A stretch of 64,000 bases of DNA from Pseudomonas cerasi (GTDB lineage Bacteria; Pseudomonadota; Gammaproteobacteria; Pseudomonadales; Pseudomonadaceae). The translations under genes were made by a program, and so were the position numbers. The notes beneath the pieces are model-generated. The model made no database searches and was not told the DNA's origin. It saw only the letters and a list, made by a program, of their open reading frames with translations. Below are positions 35,832-45,054 of this stretch, piece after piece (positions within the stretch are counted from its first letter, which is position 1; the number at the start of each line of letters is the position of its first letter). Location: positions 1,733,001-1,797,000 of the forward strand of contig NZ_LT222319.1 in assembly GCF_900074915.1 (NCBI RefSeq), in the 5' to 3' direction.

Positions 35832-36464
35832 ATGTCTGCCCGCCTGATCTATGTCATGGACCCGATGTGCTCCTGGTGCTGGGGCTTCGCCCCGGTTGCC
35901 GACGCGTTGGTGCAACAGGCTCGGGCGGCGGGTGTGCCGCTGCATCTGGTCATGGGCGGTCTGCGCTCCGAAGGTGCTGCGCTGGAGCCGGCCAAGCGTC
36001 GTTACATTCTTGAGCACTGGCAGGCGGTCGAAGAGGCCACCGGCCAGCCGTTTCTTCGTGAAGGTGCGCTGCCGGAAGGGTTTGTCTATGACACCACACC
36101 CGCTTGTCTGGCCGTCACTGCAGCAAGGCAGCTGGACCCTGACCGCGCCTGGGCACTGGTCGGGCTCATTCAGCGTGCGTTCTACAGCGAGGCCCGGGAC
36201 GTGACGCGTCCGTCAGTGCTGGCCGAACTCGCCGAGCAGACAGGGCTGTCGCGTCAGGCATTTGCCGATGAGTTCGAAAGTCCGCAGCGGCAGGCGGCCA
36301 CCGCCGCCGATTTCGCCTGGGCACAGGATCTGGGCATCGCCGGCTTCCCCACCCTGCTGGCCGAGCGCAACGGTCAGTTGGCGCTGCTGACCAACGGTTA
36401 TCAGCCACTGAGCAGCCTTTCGCCCTTGCTGGGTCGATGGCTGGAGCGTGCAGCCAGTGCATGA
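35832..36464 (+). CDS. DsbA-family (FrnE-like) thiol oxidoreductase
   Basis: A 210-residue thioredoxin-fold protein with a helical insertion, of the DsbA/2-hydroxychromene-isomerase group. The redox motif is CSWC near residues 13-16 (YVMDPMCSWCWGFAPVADAL); the cis-Pro region is GIAGFPTLLAERNGQL. No signal peptide, so it is likely cytoplasmic. Starts 3 bp after trhO and overlaps the ABC exporter gene, suggesting one transcript. Substrate unknown. Confidence 0.88.
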   Translation: MSARLIYVMDPMCSWCWGFAPVADALVQQARAAGVPLHLVMGGLRSEGAALEPAKRRYILEHWQAVEEATGQPFLREGALPEGFVYDTTPACLAVTAARQLDPDRAWALVGLIQRAFYSEARDVTRPSVLAELAEQTGLSRQAFADEFESPQRQAATAADFAWAQDLGIAGFPTLLAERNGQLALLTNGYQPLSSLSPLLGRWLERAASA

Positions 36465-38283
36465 TGAAGTGCCTGAGGCTGCCCGACAGTCGCACACCAC
36501 GCGCAGCGATGCGCTGAGCTGGGCCGAGATCCGTCGTCTCGCCCTGCGGCATAAAAAAGCCCTGTGGCTGGCCAACGGTGTCGCAGTGCTGGCCACGCTG
36601 TGCAGCGTGCCTATCCCGTTGCTGCTGCCGTTGCTGGTCGACGAGGTGTTGCTGGGCCGTGGCGATGCTGCGCTCAAGGTCATGGATCACTTGCTGCCTG
36701 GCAACTGGCAAAAGGCGGCGGGCTACATTGGTCTGATGCTGTCGTTGACACTGGTGCTGCGGGTCGGGGCGCTGGTGTTCAACGTGCTGCAGGCGCGGCT
36801 GTTCGCCGGGCTGGCCAAGGACATCGTCTATCGTATCCGGCTGCGGCTGATCGAACGGCTCAAGCGTATTTCCCTGCGTGAATACGAAAGCCTGGGCAGT
36901 GGCACGGTGACCACACACCTGGTCACCGATCTGGATACGCTGGACAAGTTCGTCGGTGAAACCCTCAGTCGTCTGCTGGTGGCCACGCTGACGCTGGCAG
37001 GCACTGCGGGCATTCTGATGTGGATGCACTGGAAGCTGGCGCTGCTGATCATGCTGTTCAACCCGCTGGTCATCCTGCTCACGGTGAAACTGGGCAAGCG
37101 TGTCAAGCACCTCAAGAAGCTGGAGAACGACAGCACGTCGCGGTTCACCCAGGCACTGAGCGAGACGCTGGATGCGATTCAGGAGGTTCGGGCGGGTAAC
37201 AGACAAGGCTTCTTTCTGGGACGCCTGGGCGTACGTGCGCAGGAAGTGCGTGATTACGCGATCAATTCACAATGGAAAAGCGACGCCTCGGGCCGTGCCA
37301 GCGGGCTGCTGTTCCAGTTCGGTATCGATATCTTTCGCGCCGCAGCAATGCTTACCGTGCTGTTCTCGGACCTGTCCATCGGGCAGATGCTCGCGGTGTT
37401 CAGCTACCTGTGGTTCATGATGACGCCAGTCGAGCAATTGCTGAACCTGCAATACGCCTACTATGCGGCAGGCGGTGCCCTGACACGCATCAATGAGTTA
37501 CTGGCGCGCGCCGACGAGCCGCAATATGCCGGCGGTACTGATCCGTTCGAGGGTAAGGAAACCGTCGGGGTCGAAGTGCGTGGCCTGACTTTCGGTTATG
37601 GCGAAGACCTGGTCCTGGACCAGTTGAACCTGAACATCGCGCCGGGAGAAAAGGTCGCCATTGTCGGTGCCAGTGGTGGCGGCAAGAGCACGTTGGTGCA
37701 GTTGCTGCTGGGGCTCTATACAGCGCGCACCGGGGTGATCCGTTTTGGCGGTGTCAGCCAGCAGGATATCGGCCTGGAAACCGTGCGCGAGAACGTCGCC
37801 GTGGTACTGCAGCATCCGGCGCTGTTCAACGACACCGTGCGCGCCAACCTGACCATGGGCCGCGACTGTAGCGATGAAGCCTGCTGGCGTGCGCTGGAAG
37901 TTGCGCAACTCGATTCTGCGATCCGCGATCTGCCACAAGGTCTGGACAGCGTGGTCGGACGCTCCGGGGTCAGAATGTCGGGTGGCCAGCGCCAGCGCAT
38001 GGCTATCGCACGCATGGTGCTGTCCGACCCCAAAGTAGTGATCCTCGATGAGGCCACCTCGGCGCTGGACGCTGCCACCGAATACAACCTGCATCAGGCG
38101 CTCGCACGTTTTCTGCGCAATCGCACGACGCTGATCATTGCCCACCGCCTCTCGGCCGTGAAGCAGGCCGACCGGGTACTGGTGTTCGATGGCGGGCGTA
38201 TTGTGGAAGATGGTGACCATCAGCAGTTGATTGCCGATGGAGGTCTGTACGCCAAGCTGTACGGACATTTGCAACAAATCTGA
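36457..38283 (+). CDS. ABC exporter, fused permease and ATPase
   Basis: A half-transporter of about 608 residues: six membrane helices in the first 330 residues (LWLANGVAVLATLCSVPIPL, AGYIGLMLSLTLVLRVGALV, and so on), then the ATPase: Walker A GASGGGKSTLVQLLLG, Q-loop LQHPALFNDTV, signature MSGGQRQRMAIARM, Walker B VVILDEATSALDAA, H-loop IIAHRLSAVKQ. It must dimerise. Substrate not evident; MsbA-like and toxin-exporter-like proteins share this form. GTG 36457 is chosen because GGAG at 36443-36446 then has workable spacing; GTG 36448 is possible. Overlaps the DsbA-like gene by 8 bp. Confidence 0.9.
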   Translation: MHDEVPEAARQSHTTRSDALSWAEIRRLALRHKKALWLANGVAVLATLCSVPIPLLLPLLVDEVLLGRGDAALKVMDHLLPGNWQKAAGYIGLMLSLTLVLRVGALVFNVLQARLFAGLAKDIVYRIRLRLIERLKRISLREYESLGSGTVTTHLVTDLDTLDKFVGETLSRLLVATLTLAGTAGILMWMHWKLALLIMLFNPLVILLTVKLGKRVKHLKKLENDSTSRFTQALSETLDAIQEVRAGNRQGFFLGRLGVRAQEVRDYAINSQWKSDASGRASGLLFQFGIDIFRAAAMLTVLFSDLSIGQMLAVFSYLWFMMTPVEQLLNLQYAYYAAGGALTRINELLARADEPQYAGGTDPFEGKETVGVEVRGLTFGYGEDLVLDQLNLNIAPGEKVAIVGASGGGKSTLVQLLLGLYTARTGVIRFGGVSQQDIGLETVRENVAVVLQHPALFNDTVRANLTMGRDCSDEACWRALEVAQLDSAIRDLPQGLDSVVGRSGVRMSGGQRQRMAIARMVLSDPKVVILDEATSALDAATEYNLHQALARFLRNRTTLIIAHRLSAVKQADRVLVFDGGRIVEDGDHQQLIADGGLYAKLYGHLQQI

Positions 38284-38397
38284 TGCGCGAAGCCTCTATC
38301 AGCGCACAGGTTGGCTCGATTACGGGAGAATCACCTGCCATCATGGGCGAATTTAGCCTAGTCTCTGCGCTAGACGTTTATTCAGGCATGTGGTGAC

Positions 38398-40869
38398 GTG
38401 AAACCCATGAAGCAACCATGGATCTTCTCCAAGCCCCGTCTGTTGGGCATCGTATGGCCTTTCATTGCCGTCGCGCTGTTTCAGGCGTTGCTGGGATGCG
38501 TCAGTCTCTACACCATGTCTGCCGTGCGCAGCTATGTGGCGGGGGAGAGTCTCTGGTCCAAGGGGCAGAAGGACGCCATCCACTACTTGAGCCTGTACGC
38601 CAACCGGCATGATGAGCGTGACTACCTCAAGTATCAAAAAGCCTTCTCCGTCCCCCAGGGCGGCCATGCGCTGCGCAAGGCTCTCGATCAGCCCAATCCG
38701 TCCCTGGCCGAGGCCAGAAGTGGAATCATTCAGGGCGGCAATCACCCGGATGACGTAAACGGCATCATCTGGATGTACCTGAATTTCCACAACTTCAGTT
38801 TCATGAAGCAGGTCATTCATTTCTGGGAAGTGGGTGACGGCTACCTCATGCAGCTCGACGAACTGGCCCGGCGCATCCATGAGCGGGTCGGGCAGGGCGC
38901 TGTGAGCGCCGCCGAAGTCGATCAATGGCGCGAGCAGATCAATGTCATCAATGAAGGCGTAACGCCTGCTGCACGAGCGTTCAGTGATGCGCTGGGCGAA
39001 GGCTCCAGGCTGATCCTCAACCTGTTGATAGCGGTCAACCTGGTCACCGCTGTGGTATTGATTCTTCTGGCGCTGCTGCGTGTGCGTCGTCTGATCGTCC
39101 AGCGACGTGTGTTTGCCGATGCCCTGCAACTCGAAAAGGAGCGCGCGCAGATCACGCTGGAGTCCATCGGCGACGGCGTGATCACTATCGATGTGGCCGG
39201 CGCCATCGTCTACATGAACCCTGCCGCCGAGGGCCTCACCCACTGGAAAAGCACTCAGGCCAGCGGGCTTCCGCTGGCTGCGCTGTTCAATCTGCTGGAT
39301 GAAAACGGTCAGAAGGACCAGTCAACGCTGGTCGAGCAGATCATCACCGGCAAGCTCAAGGGCGGCAGCGCCAACAGCAAGCTGATCCAGCGGCTTGACG
39401 GCAGCACGGTGCCGGTCGCGCTGGTCGGCACGCCGATCTACACCGAAGGCGTGATCAGTGGCGCGGTGCTGGTGTTGCATGACATGACCCAGGAGCAGCA
39501 GTACATCGCCGATCTGTCGTGGCAGGCCGCCCATGATCCGCTGACAGGCCTGGTCAACCGCAGTGAATTCGAACGCCGCTTGCAGCGAGTGCTCGACGAA
39601 GACTGCGGTCAGGGCCGCAGCCACTGCCTGATGTTTCTCGATCTGGATCAGTTCAAGCTGGTCAATGATACCGGTGGCCATGCGGCGGGTGATGAACTGC
39701 TGCGTCAGCTGTGCCGGGCCTTGCCTCAGGGCTTGCGTGACGGGGATACGCTGGCCCGGCTGGGAGGTGACGAGTTCGGTGTTTTGCTGGTCGATTGTCC
39801 CGCCGAAACAGCGCTGGATATGGCCGAGGCGTTGCGCGAGGTGGTGCAGCATCTGCATTTCATGTGGAAAGGTCGGCCATTCATGACTACCGTCAGTATT
39901 GGCCTGGTGCACCTCGGCGACACGCCTGCGTCTTTGGAGGGGTCATTGTCTGCCGCTGACATGGCCTGTTATATGGCCAAGGAAAGGGGGCGCAATCGGG
40001 TTCAGGCCTACAGTGTGGATGATCTCACGCTGTCGATGCGTTTCGGCGAAATGGCCTGGATACAGCGGCTGCACATGGCAATGGACGAGAATCGCTTTTG
40101 TCTTTATGCGCAGGAAATCGCGTCGATAAAGGGCGAAGTGGGCGAGGTGAGGCACATTGAAATCCTCCTACGTCTTCGCGATGAGTCTGGGCGAATGGTC
40201 GTACCGGACAATTTCATCCCGGCCGCCGAGCGCTACGGACTCATGACTACGCTGGATCGCTGGGTCGTACACAATGTGTTCAAAGTCATAGCCCAGTGCC
40301 AGAGTGATGATCGGCATCAGGTACCGCAGGCACTATGTGCTATAAATTTGTCTGGATCGAGTATCGGTGATGATACGTTCCTCGAATATTTGAAACAGCA
40401 ATTCAGCACGTTTGCCGTGTCGCCCGGGATGATCTGCTTCGAGATCACCGAGACCAGTGCCATTGCCGACCTGCAAAGTGCGATCAGATTCATCAACGAG
40501 TTGAAGGGATTGGGGTGTCAGTTTTCCCTTGATGATTTCTGCTCGGGTATGTCGTCTTTTGCCTATCTCAAGCACCTGCCGGTGGATTTCCTGAAGATTG
40601 ATGGCAGTTTTGTAAAGGACATGCTCGACAACCCGATCAACAAGGCGATGGTCGAGGTGATCAATAACATCGGCCATGTCATGGGCAAACGCACCATTGC
40701 AGAGTACGTTGAAACGCCGCAGATCGAATCTGCATTGCAGGAAATGGGCGTGGATTTTGCACAGGGCTATCTGATTTCCCGCCCTGAATTGTTCACTTGC
40801 GAGAGTCTTTATATTCAGCCCGTACGGCCTGACCCCCTGATGTTCGGCGCGCCAGGAACGCTACGTTAA
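38398..40869 (+). CDS. Membrane-bound PAS-GGDEF-EAL cyclic-di-GMP protein
   Basis: An 823-residue inner-membrane signalling protein. Membrane helix (about 18-40), periplasmic sensor region (about 41-205), second helix (LILNLLIAVNLVTAVVLILL), PAS domain (about 255-365: LESIGDGVITIDVAGAIVYM, NPAAEGLTHW), GGDEF domain with intact RLGGDEFGVLL near residue 455, and a C-terminal EAL domain. The first EAL residues read EIL (HIEILLRLRDESG, near 587), and the Asp pair is kept (SLDDFCSGMSSFAYLKHLPV near 711). Both synthesis and breakdown of cyclic di-GMP are possible. GTG 38398 or ATG 38407 may be the start. Confidence 0.92.
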   Translation: MKPMKQPWIFSKPRLLGIVWPFIAVALFQALLGCVSLYTMSAVRSYVAGESLWSKGQKDAIHYLSLYANRHDERDYLKYQKAFSVPQGGHALRKALDQPNPSLAEARSGIIQGGNHPDDVNGIIWMYLNFHNFSFMKQVIHFWEVGDGYLMQLDELARRIHERVGQGAVSAAEVDQWREQINVINEGVTPAARAFSDALGEGSRLILNLLIAVNLVTAVVLILLALLRVRRLIVQRRVFADALQLEKERAQITLESIGDGVITIDVAGAIVYMNPAAEGLTHWKSTQASGLPLAALFNLLDENGQKDQSTLVEQIITGKLKGGSANSKLIQRLDGSTVPVALVGTPIYTEGVISGAVLVLHDMTQEQQYIADLSWQAAHDPLTGLVNRSEFERRLQRVLDEDCGQGRSHCLMFLDLDQFKLVNDTGGHAAGDELLRQLCRALPQGLRDGDTLARLGGDEFGVLLVDCPAETALDMAEALREVVQHLHFMWKGRPFMTTVSIGLVHLGDTPASLEGSLSAADMACYMAKERGRNRVQAYSVDDLTLSMRFGEMAWIQRLHMAMDENRFCLYAQEIASIKGEVGEVRHIEILLRLRDESGRMVVPDNFIPAAERYGLMTTLDRWVVHNVFKVIAQCQSDDRHQVPQALCAINLSGSSIGDDTFLEYLKQQFSTFAVSPGMICFEITETSAIADLQSAIRFINELKGLGCQFSLDDFCSGMSSFAYLKHLPVDFLKIDGSFVKDMLDNPINKAMVEVINNIGHVMGKRTIAEYVETPQIESALQEMGVDFAQGYLISRPELFTCESLYIQPVRPDPLMFGAPGTLR

Positions 40870-40899
40870 TCAGTTGAAACCCTCATAAGGAGATACCCA

Positions 40900-41682
40900 G
40901 TGATCGACGCTTTCGATAGAACCGGTCCGCTCATGGAAGCCAGCAGTTATCCGGCCTGGGCGCAGCAGTTGATCAAGGATTGCAGCGCTGCAAAGGCACG
41001 CGTGGTCGAGCACGAGTTGTACCAGCAGATGCGTGACGCGAAGTTGAGTCCGCAGATCATGCGCCACTACCTGATCGGCGGCTGGCCAGTGGTCGAGCAA
41101 TTCGCGGTGTACATGGCCAAGAACCTCACCAAGACCCGCTTCGGTCGTCACCCTGGTGAAGACATGGCGCGCCGCTGGCTGATGCGCAATATCCGCGTCG
41201 AACTCAATCACGCCGACTACTGGGTCAACTGGTGTGCGGCCCATGGCGTGACGCTTGAGGACTTGCATGATCAGCGGGTAGCGCCCGAGTTGCATGCGCT
41301 GAGCCATTGGTGCTGGCAGACCAGCTCGTCGGATTCGCTGGCCGTGGCGATGGCGGCTACCAACTATGCCATTGAAGGGGCGACCGGCGAATGGTCGGCC
41401 GTGGTCTGCTCCAGCGGTGTATACCCCGAAGCGTTTCCTGAAGAGACCCGCAAGAAAGCCATGAAGTGGCTCAAGATGCATGCACAGTATGACGACGCGC
41501 ACCCTTGGGAGGCGCTCGAGATCATTTGTACGTTGGTGGGTAACAAGCCGAGTGTGCAATTGCAGGCCGAGCTGCGTCAGGCCGTTACCAAAAGCTACGA
41601 CTACATGTACCTGTTTCTTGAGCGTTGCATGCAGCTGGACAGGGTCAAGCCGCGAGGACGTGTTGCCGCGCTGGAGGCGTAG
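40900..41682 (+). CDS. Haem-oxygenase-fold (TenA/PqqC-like) protein
   Basis: A 260-residue all-helical protein of the TenA/PqqC superfamily, often labelled TenA family regulator or iron-containing redox enzyme. Possible metal-binding residues are in VVEHELYQQMRD, IRVELNHADYWVNW, ALSHWCWQTSS and KMHAQYDDAHPWEALEI; the Glu/His/Asp pattern resembles haem-oxygenase-like di-iron oxidases, but I cannot confirm all ligands. Thiaminase activity is not indicated. It starts 30 bp after the GGDEF/EAL gene with AAGGAG upstream, so it may be co-transcribed. Substrate unknown. Confidence 0.8.
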   Translation: MIDAFDRTGPLMEASSYPAWAQQLIKDCSAAKARVVEHELYQQMRDAKLSPQIMRHYLIGGWPVVEQFAVYMAKNLTKTRFGRHPGEDMARRWLMRNIRVELNHADYWVNWCAAHGVTLEDLHDQRVAPELHALSHWCWQTSSSDSLAVAMAATNYAIEGATGEWSAVVCSSGVYPEAFPEETRKKAMKWLKMHAQYDDAHPWEALEIICTLVGNKPSVQLQAELRQAVTKSYDYMYLFLERCMQLDRVKPRGRVAALEA

Positions 41683-41708
41683 GGGCGGGCGAGAAGGCAG
41701 GAAGAGTG

Positions 41709-42635
41709 CTAGCTGGCCATGGCGATACGATTGCGGCCTTCGCGTTTGGCGACGTACAGGGCATTATCGGCACGGCGCAGCAGGCTGTCGGCTGTTTCAG
41801 TCGGCAGCAGTGTCGAGCAACCCAGGCTGACGGTCATGGTCAAGGCCGGGCTGAGTTCGCGAAACTCGAGGTTTCGCACGGCCTGGCACAGCCGCTGACC
41901 AATCAGTTCAGCGGACTCTGCGCCAGTGTTGGACAGAATCACCACGAACTCTTCACCGCCATAGCGGAATACCCGATCAATATTGCGCAGTTGCGCCTTC
42001 AGGCTCTGCGCGACGGTCTTTAGCACATCGTCGCCGGTGTGATGACCGTACTCATCATTCACTTTCTTGAAGTGGTCGATATCCAGCATCAGCAAGGACA
42101 GGGGCTGCTTGTGGCGACGTGAAATCTCGATTTCACGGGCCAGGCCCTGATCCATGGCGATGCGGTTGCCGGTGCTGGTCAGTGGGTCACGCAGGGCAGT
42201 CTGTGTGGCAATGCGGTACAGCAGCGCATTCAGCAGCGGGTACACCAGGCAGACCAGCAGCGACTCAAGGTCGCTCAGTTGTCGGGTGTCGAATGGCCTG
42301 GCGCCCTGAAACTCCAGTTCGCCGATGCACTTGCCTTCATGACGCAGATGAAAACTGGCGCTGTCGGATGACATCTCGCCCAGACGCAGATGCAAGTCGC
42401 TCTCGATATGCCGATACATCAAGCCGCTCAATGGCAGGAAGCGTTGTACGCCCTGAAAAAACAGGGTCAGTATCCGCTCGGCTTCCAGACTGGTCTGCAG
42501 TTGTCGCCCAAGCTGATAGACCAGCTCGGGCAGTGACGGGGGTGGAAGTACTGCGTCAGGTCGATTTCTAAAACCGAGGCGTTGCAGTTCAGCCGTATCG
42601 AAGTCGATTGCATGGGTCTGGGTAGGAAAATTCAT
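41709..42635 (-). CDS. GGDEF diguanylate cyclase
   Basis: A 308-residue cytosolic protein. The N-terminal 150 residues look like a GAF-type sensor (LEAERILTLFFQGVQRFLPL, GLMYRHIESDLHLRLGEMSS). The GGDEF domain begins at DPLTSTGNRIAMDQGL, has LLMLDIDHFKKVNDEYGHHT, and an intact GGEEF with the RxxD product-inhibition site five residues before it (RNIDRVFRYGGEEF). It should make cyclic di-GMP and be feedback-inhibited. ATG 42635 has GAGGAG seven bases before it. Convergent with the haem-oxygenase-fold gene. Confidence 0.92.
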   Translation of the reverse strand: MNFPTQTHAIDFDTAELQRLGFRNRPDAVLPPPSLPELVYQLGRQLQTSLEAERILTLFFQGVQRFLPLSGLMYRHIESDLHLRLGEMSSDSASFHLRHEGKCIGELEFQGARPFDTRQLSDLESLLVCLVYPLLNALLYRIATQTALRDPLTSTGNRIAMDQGLAREIEISRRHKQPLSLLMLDIDHFKKVNDEYGHHTGDDVLKTVAQSLKAQLRNIDRVFRYGGEEFVVILSNTGAESAELIGQRLCQAVRNLEFRELSPALTMTVSLGCSTLLPTETADSLLRRADNALYVAKREGRNRIAMAS

Positions 42636-42842
42636 CTCTTCGCTCCTCAGCACATATTGCTGGCTTGGCTGGGTTAGAGGGGACGTGGTGCCATTCGGTT
42701 CATTTTTGGCCAGACTTATTAAAATCAGTGGTTTAGCTGACGCCATCTCTCTGACAGTGGCGCCGGATCGGCAATTCCTTGACTTGGAAAGCCGCTCGAA
42801 ACAGCCTTTTTGACGGTTTTCCGTCACAACGGCCTTCTCCCT

Positions 42843-43583
42843 TCACTGGGCATTCAACGCCTGTCCGTTGATGCCTTTGCTGTCCGGCCCCATCAGGTAC
42901 AGATACACCGGCATGATAGCTTCTGGCGTCGGATTATTCTGCGGATTTTCATCCGGGTAGGCCTGTGCGCGCATGCCGGTGCGGGTTGCGCCGGGGTTGA
43001 TGCTGTTGGCCCGGACCGTACTGACGCCTTCCAGCTCGTCAGCGAGGGTTTGCATCAAGCCTTCGGTGGCAAACTTCGACACCCCGTAAGCTCCCCACTG
43101 TGCGCGTCCCTTGCGGCCCACGCTGCTGGAGGTGAAGGCTATCGATGCATCCGTCGAACGCTGCAGCAGGGGCAGCAGTGCCTGGGTGAGCATGAAGGTA
43201 GCATTGACGTTGACGTGCATGACCTGCATGAAGTCTTCGCCTGGCAGGTGTTCCACTGAAGTGCGCGGTCCGATGATCGAGGCGTTGTGCAGCAGTCCGT
43301 CCAGATGGCCGACTGTGCGCTCGATCATGGTCGCCAAGTCGTGATACTGCGCTGGGTCGGCGCTTTCCAGATCGAAGGGTATGACCAGTGGCTGCAGGTG
43401 ACCTGCTGCCTTTATCTCGTCATGGACCTGAGCCAGGCTGGCCTCGGTCCTGCCCAGTAGCAGGACAGTGGCGCCATGCGCTGCGTAGGTTTTGGCGGCT
43501 GCTGCACCGATGCCGCGAGCGGCGCCAGTGACCAGAATGACCCGGCCTTCGAGGAGTTCCGGGTGCGCGGAGTAATCAAACAT
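42843..43583 (-). CDS. yciK: YciK family short-chain oxidoreductase
   Basis: A 246-residue classical SDR. NAD(P)-binding motif ILVTGAARGIGAAAAKTYAA, LLHNASIIGPRTSVEHLPGE (the NNAG-type motif is HNAS, as in YciK), catalytic Ser in AFTSSSVGRKGRAQWGAYGV and Tyr/Lys in YGVSKFATEG. Substrate unknown. Follows mupP by 12 bp on the minus strand, in an operon ubiG-mupP-yciK. A TGACGG-TTTT-CCGTCA hairpin at 42811-42826 beyond the stop lacks a T-run on this strand. Confidence 0.9.
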   Translation of the reverse strand: MFDYSAHPELLEGRVILVTGAARGIGAAAAKTYAAHGATVLLLGRTEASLAQVHDEIKAAGHLQPLVIPFDLESADPAQYHDLATMIERTVGHLDGLLHNASIIGPRTSVEHLPGEDFMQVMHVNVNATFMLTQALLPLLQRSTDASIAFTSSSVGRKGRAQWGAYGVSKFATEGLMQTLADELEGVSTVRANSINPGATRTGMRAQAYPDENPQNNPTPEAIMPVYLYLMGPDSKGINGQALNAQ

Positions 43584-43595
43584 GTAAAGCCTCGT

Positions 43596-44267
43596 TCAGC
43601 AGCTGCACAGTGCGTTATCCAGCACTTTGCGCAATTCCAGCGGATGATCGACCACCACGTCGGCACCCCAATGATCGGGGTTGTCGTCGGGGTGAATATA
43701 GCCGTAGCGCACGGCGGCGGTTTTTGTGCCGGCGTCGCGCCCGGACTCGATGTCGCGCAGGTCGTCGCCTACGAACAGAACGCTGGCCGGGTCGAGGTCA
43801 AGCATCCGGCAGGCCAGAATCATCGGTTCCGGGTGTGGCTTGCTGTGCGTGACATGGTCAGGGCAGATCAGCAGCGCCGAGCGTTCCGCCAGGCCGAGCC
43901 GCTCCATGATGGGCTGGGCGAATCGCACCGGCTTGTTGGTGACCACGCCCCAGATCAGACCCGCCTTCTCGATGTCGGTCAGCAGTTCGTCCATGCCGTC
44001 GAACAGTTTGCTGTGAACGGCGCAGTCACGCTGATAGCGCTCCAGAAACTCCAGGCGCAATGCCTCGAATTGTGGATCTTCAGGGGACATTGCAAAGGTG
44101 GCCGCCACCATGGCTCTGGCACCGCCGGAAACTTCGTCACGGATCAGTTTGTCCGGTACCGCAGGCAGGTTGCGGTCGGCAAGCATTGCCTGGGCAATGG
44201 CGATGAAGTCCGGTGCGGTGTCGAGCAGGGTGCCGTCCATGTCGAATAAAACCGCTCTCAGGCGCAT
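43596..44267 (-). CDS. mupP: N-acetylmuramic acid 6-phosphate phosphatase MupP (HAD)
   Basis: A 223-residue HAD phosphatase: [20 protein letters not shown] (nucleophile Asp), [32 protein letters not shown] and [18 protein letters not shown]. By sequence alone this is phosphoglycolate-phosphatase-like. The place next to ubiG is that of MupP in P. aeruginosa, which dephosphorylates MurNAc 6-phosphate in the AnmK/AmgK/MurU cell-wall recycling route. The name rests on this synteny and similarity. Starts 3 bp after ubiG. Confidence 0.82.
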   Translation of the reverse strand: MRLRAVLFDMDGTLLDTAPDFIAIAQAMLADRNLPAVPDKLIRDEVSGGARAMVAATFAMSPEDPQFEALRLEFLERYQRDCAVHSKLFDGMDELLTDIEKAGLIWGVVTNKPVRFAQPIMERLGLAERSALLICPDHVTHSKPHPEPMILACRMLDLDPASVLFVGDDLRDIESGRDAGTKTAAVRYGYIHPDDNPDHWGADVVVDHPLELRKVLDNALCSC

Positions 44268-44270
44268 CTT

Positions 44271-44969
44271 TCATGCCTCCCGTAGGGTCTGGATCATGTA
44301 GTTGACGCCGACGTCGGAGGTCAGCTTGTAATGCTTGGTCAGCGGATTGTAGGTCAGGCCGATAACGTCCTTGACTTGCAGACCGGCGTCACGGCTCCAG
44401 GCGCCCAACTCGGAAGGACGAATGAATTTCTTGAAGTCGTGGGTGCCGCGCGGCAGCAGATTGAGGATGTATTCGGCGCCGACCACGGCGAACAGGTACG
44501 CTTTCGGGTTGCGGTTGATGGTCGAGAAGAACACCTGGCCGCCTGGCTTGACCATGCGGTAGCAGGCGCGGATCACCGAGGAGGGGTCCGGCACGTGCTC
44601 GAGCATTTCCAGGCAGGTCACCACATCGTACTGCTCGTGCATTTCTTCGGCCATGTCCTCGGCGGTGATCTGCCGATACTCGACGCTGACACCCGATTCG
44701 AGCTGATGCAGTTGTGCGACGGCCAGCGGCGCTTCGCCCATGTCGATGCCGGTCACCGTTGCGCCGCGCAGGGCCATCGCCTCGCTGAGAATGCCGCCGC
44801 CGCAGCCGACGTCGAGCACCTTCTTGCCTGCCAGGCCGACACGCTCGTCGATCCAGTTGACGCGCAGCGGGTTGATGTCATGCAGCGGCTTGAATTCGCT
44901 TTCGCGGTCCCACCAGCGATGGGCCAGGGCCTCGAATTTAGCGATTTCTGCGCGGTCGACGTTGCTCAT
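44271..44969 (-). CDS. ubiG: Ubiquinone biosynthesis O-methyltransferase UbiG
   Basis: A 232-residue SAM-dependent methyltransferase for both O-methylations of ubiquinone synthesis. [20 protein letters not shown] is the family N-terminus, followed by [17 protein letters not shown], the SAM motif [38 protein letters not shown] and [20 protein letters not shown]. The ATG at 44969 is preferred to the upstream in-frame start because GAGGGACACCC precedes it. First gene of the ubiG-mupP-yciK set. Confidence 0.96.
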   Translation of the reverse strand: MSNVDRAEIAKFEALAHRWWDRESEFKPLHDINPLRVNWIDERVGLAGKKVLDVGCGGGILSEAMALRGATVTGIDMGEAPLAVAQLHQLESGVSVEYRQITAEDMAEEMHEQYDVVTCLEMLEHVPDPSSVIRACYRMVKPGGQVFFSTINRNPKAYLFAVVGAEYILNLLPRGTHDFKKFIRPSELGAWSRDAGLQVKDVIGLTYNPLTKHYKLTSDVGVNYMIQTLREA

Positions 44970-45054
44970 GGGTGTCCCTCTTGAACTCAAAATTCTTTTT
45001 CATCAGTCAGGCTTATAGATAAGCCTGACTGGCATGTGTTCGGTCCGAATCGAA

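Noticed and set aside
42811..42826. TGACGG-TTTT-CCGTCA hairpin as the terminator of yciK
   Set aside because: On the minus strand it is followed by A-rich sequence, not a T-run, so intrinsic termination is not supported.
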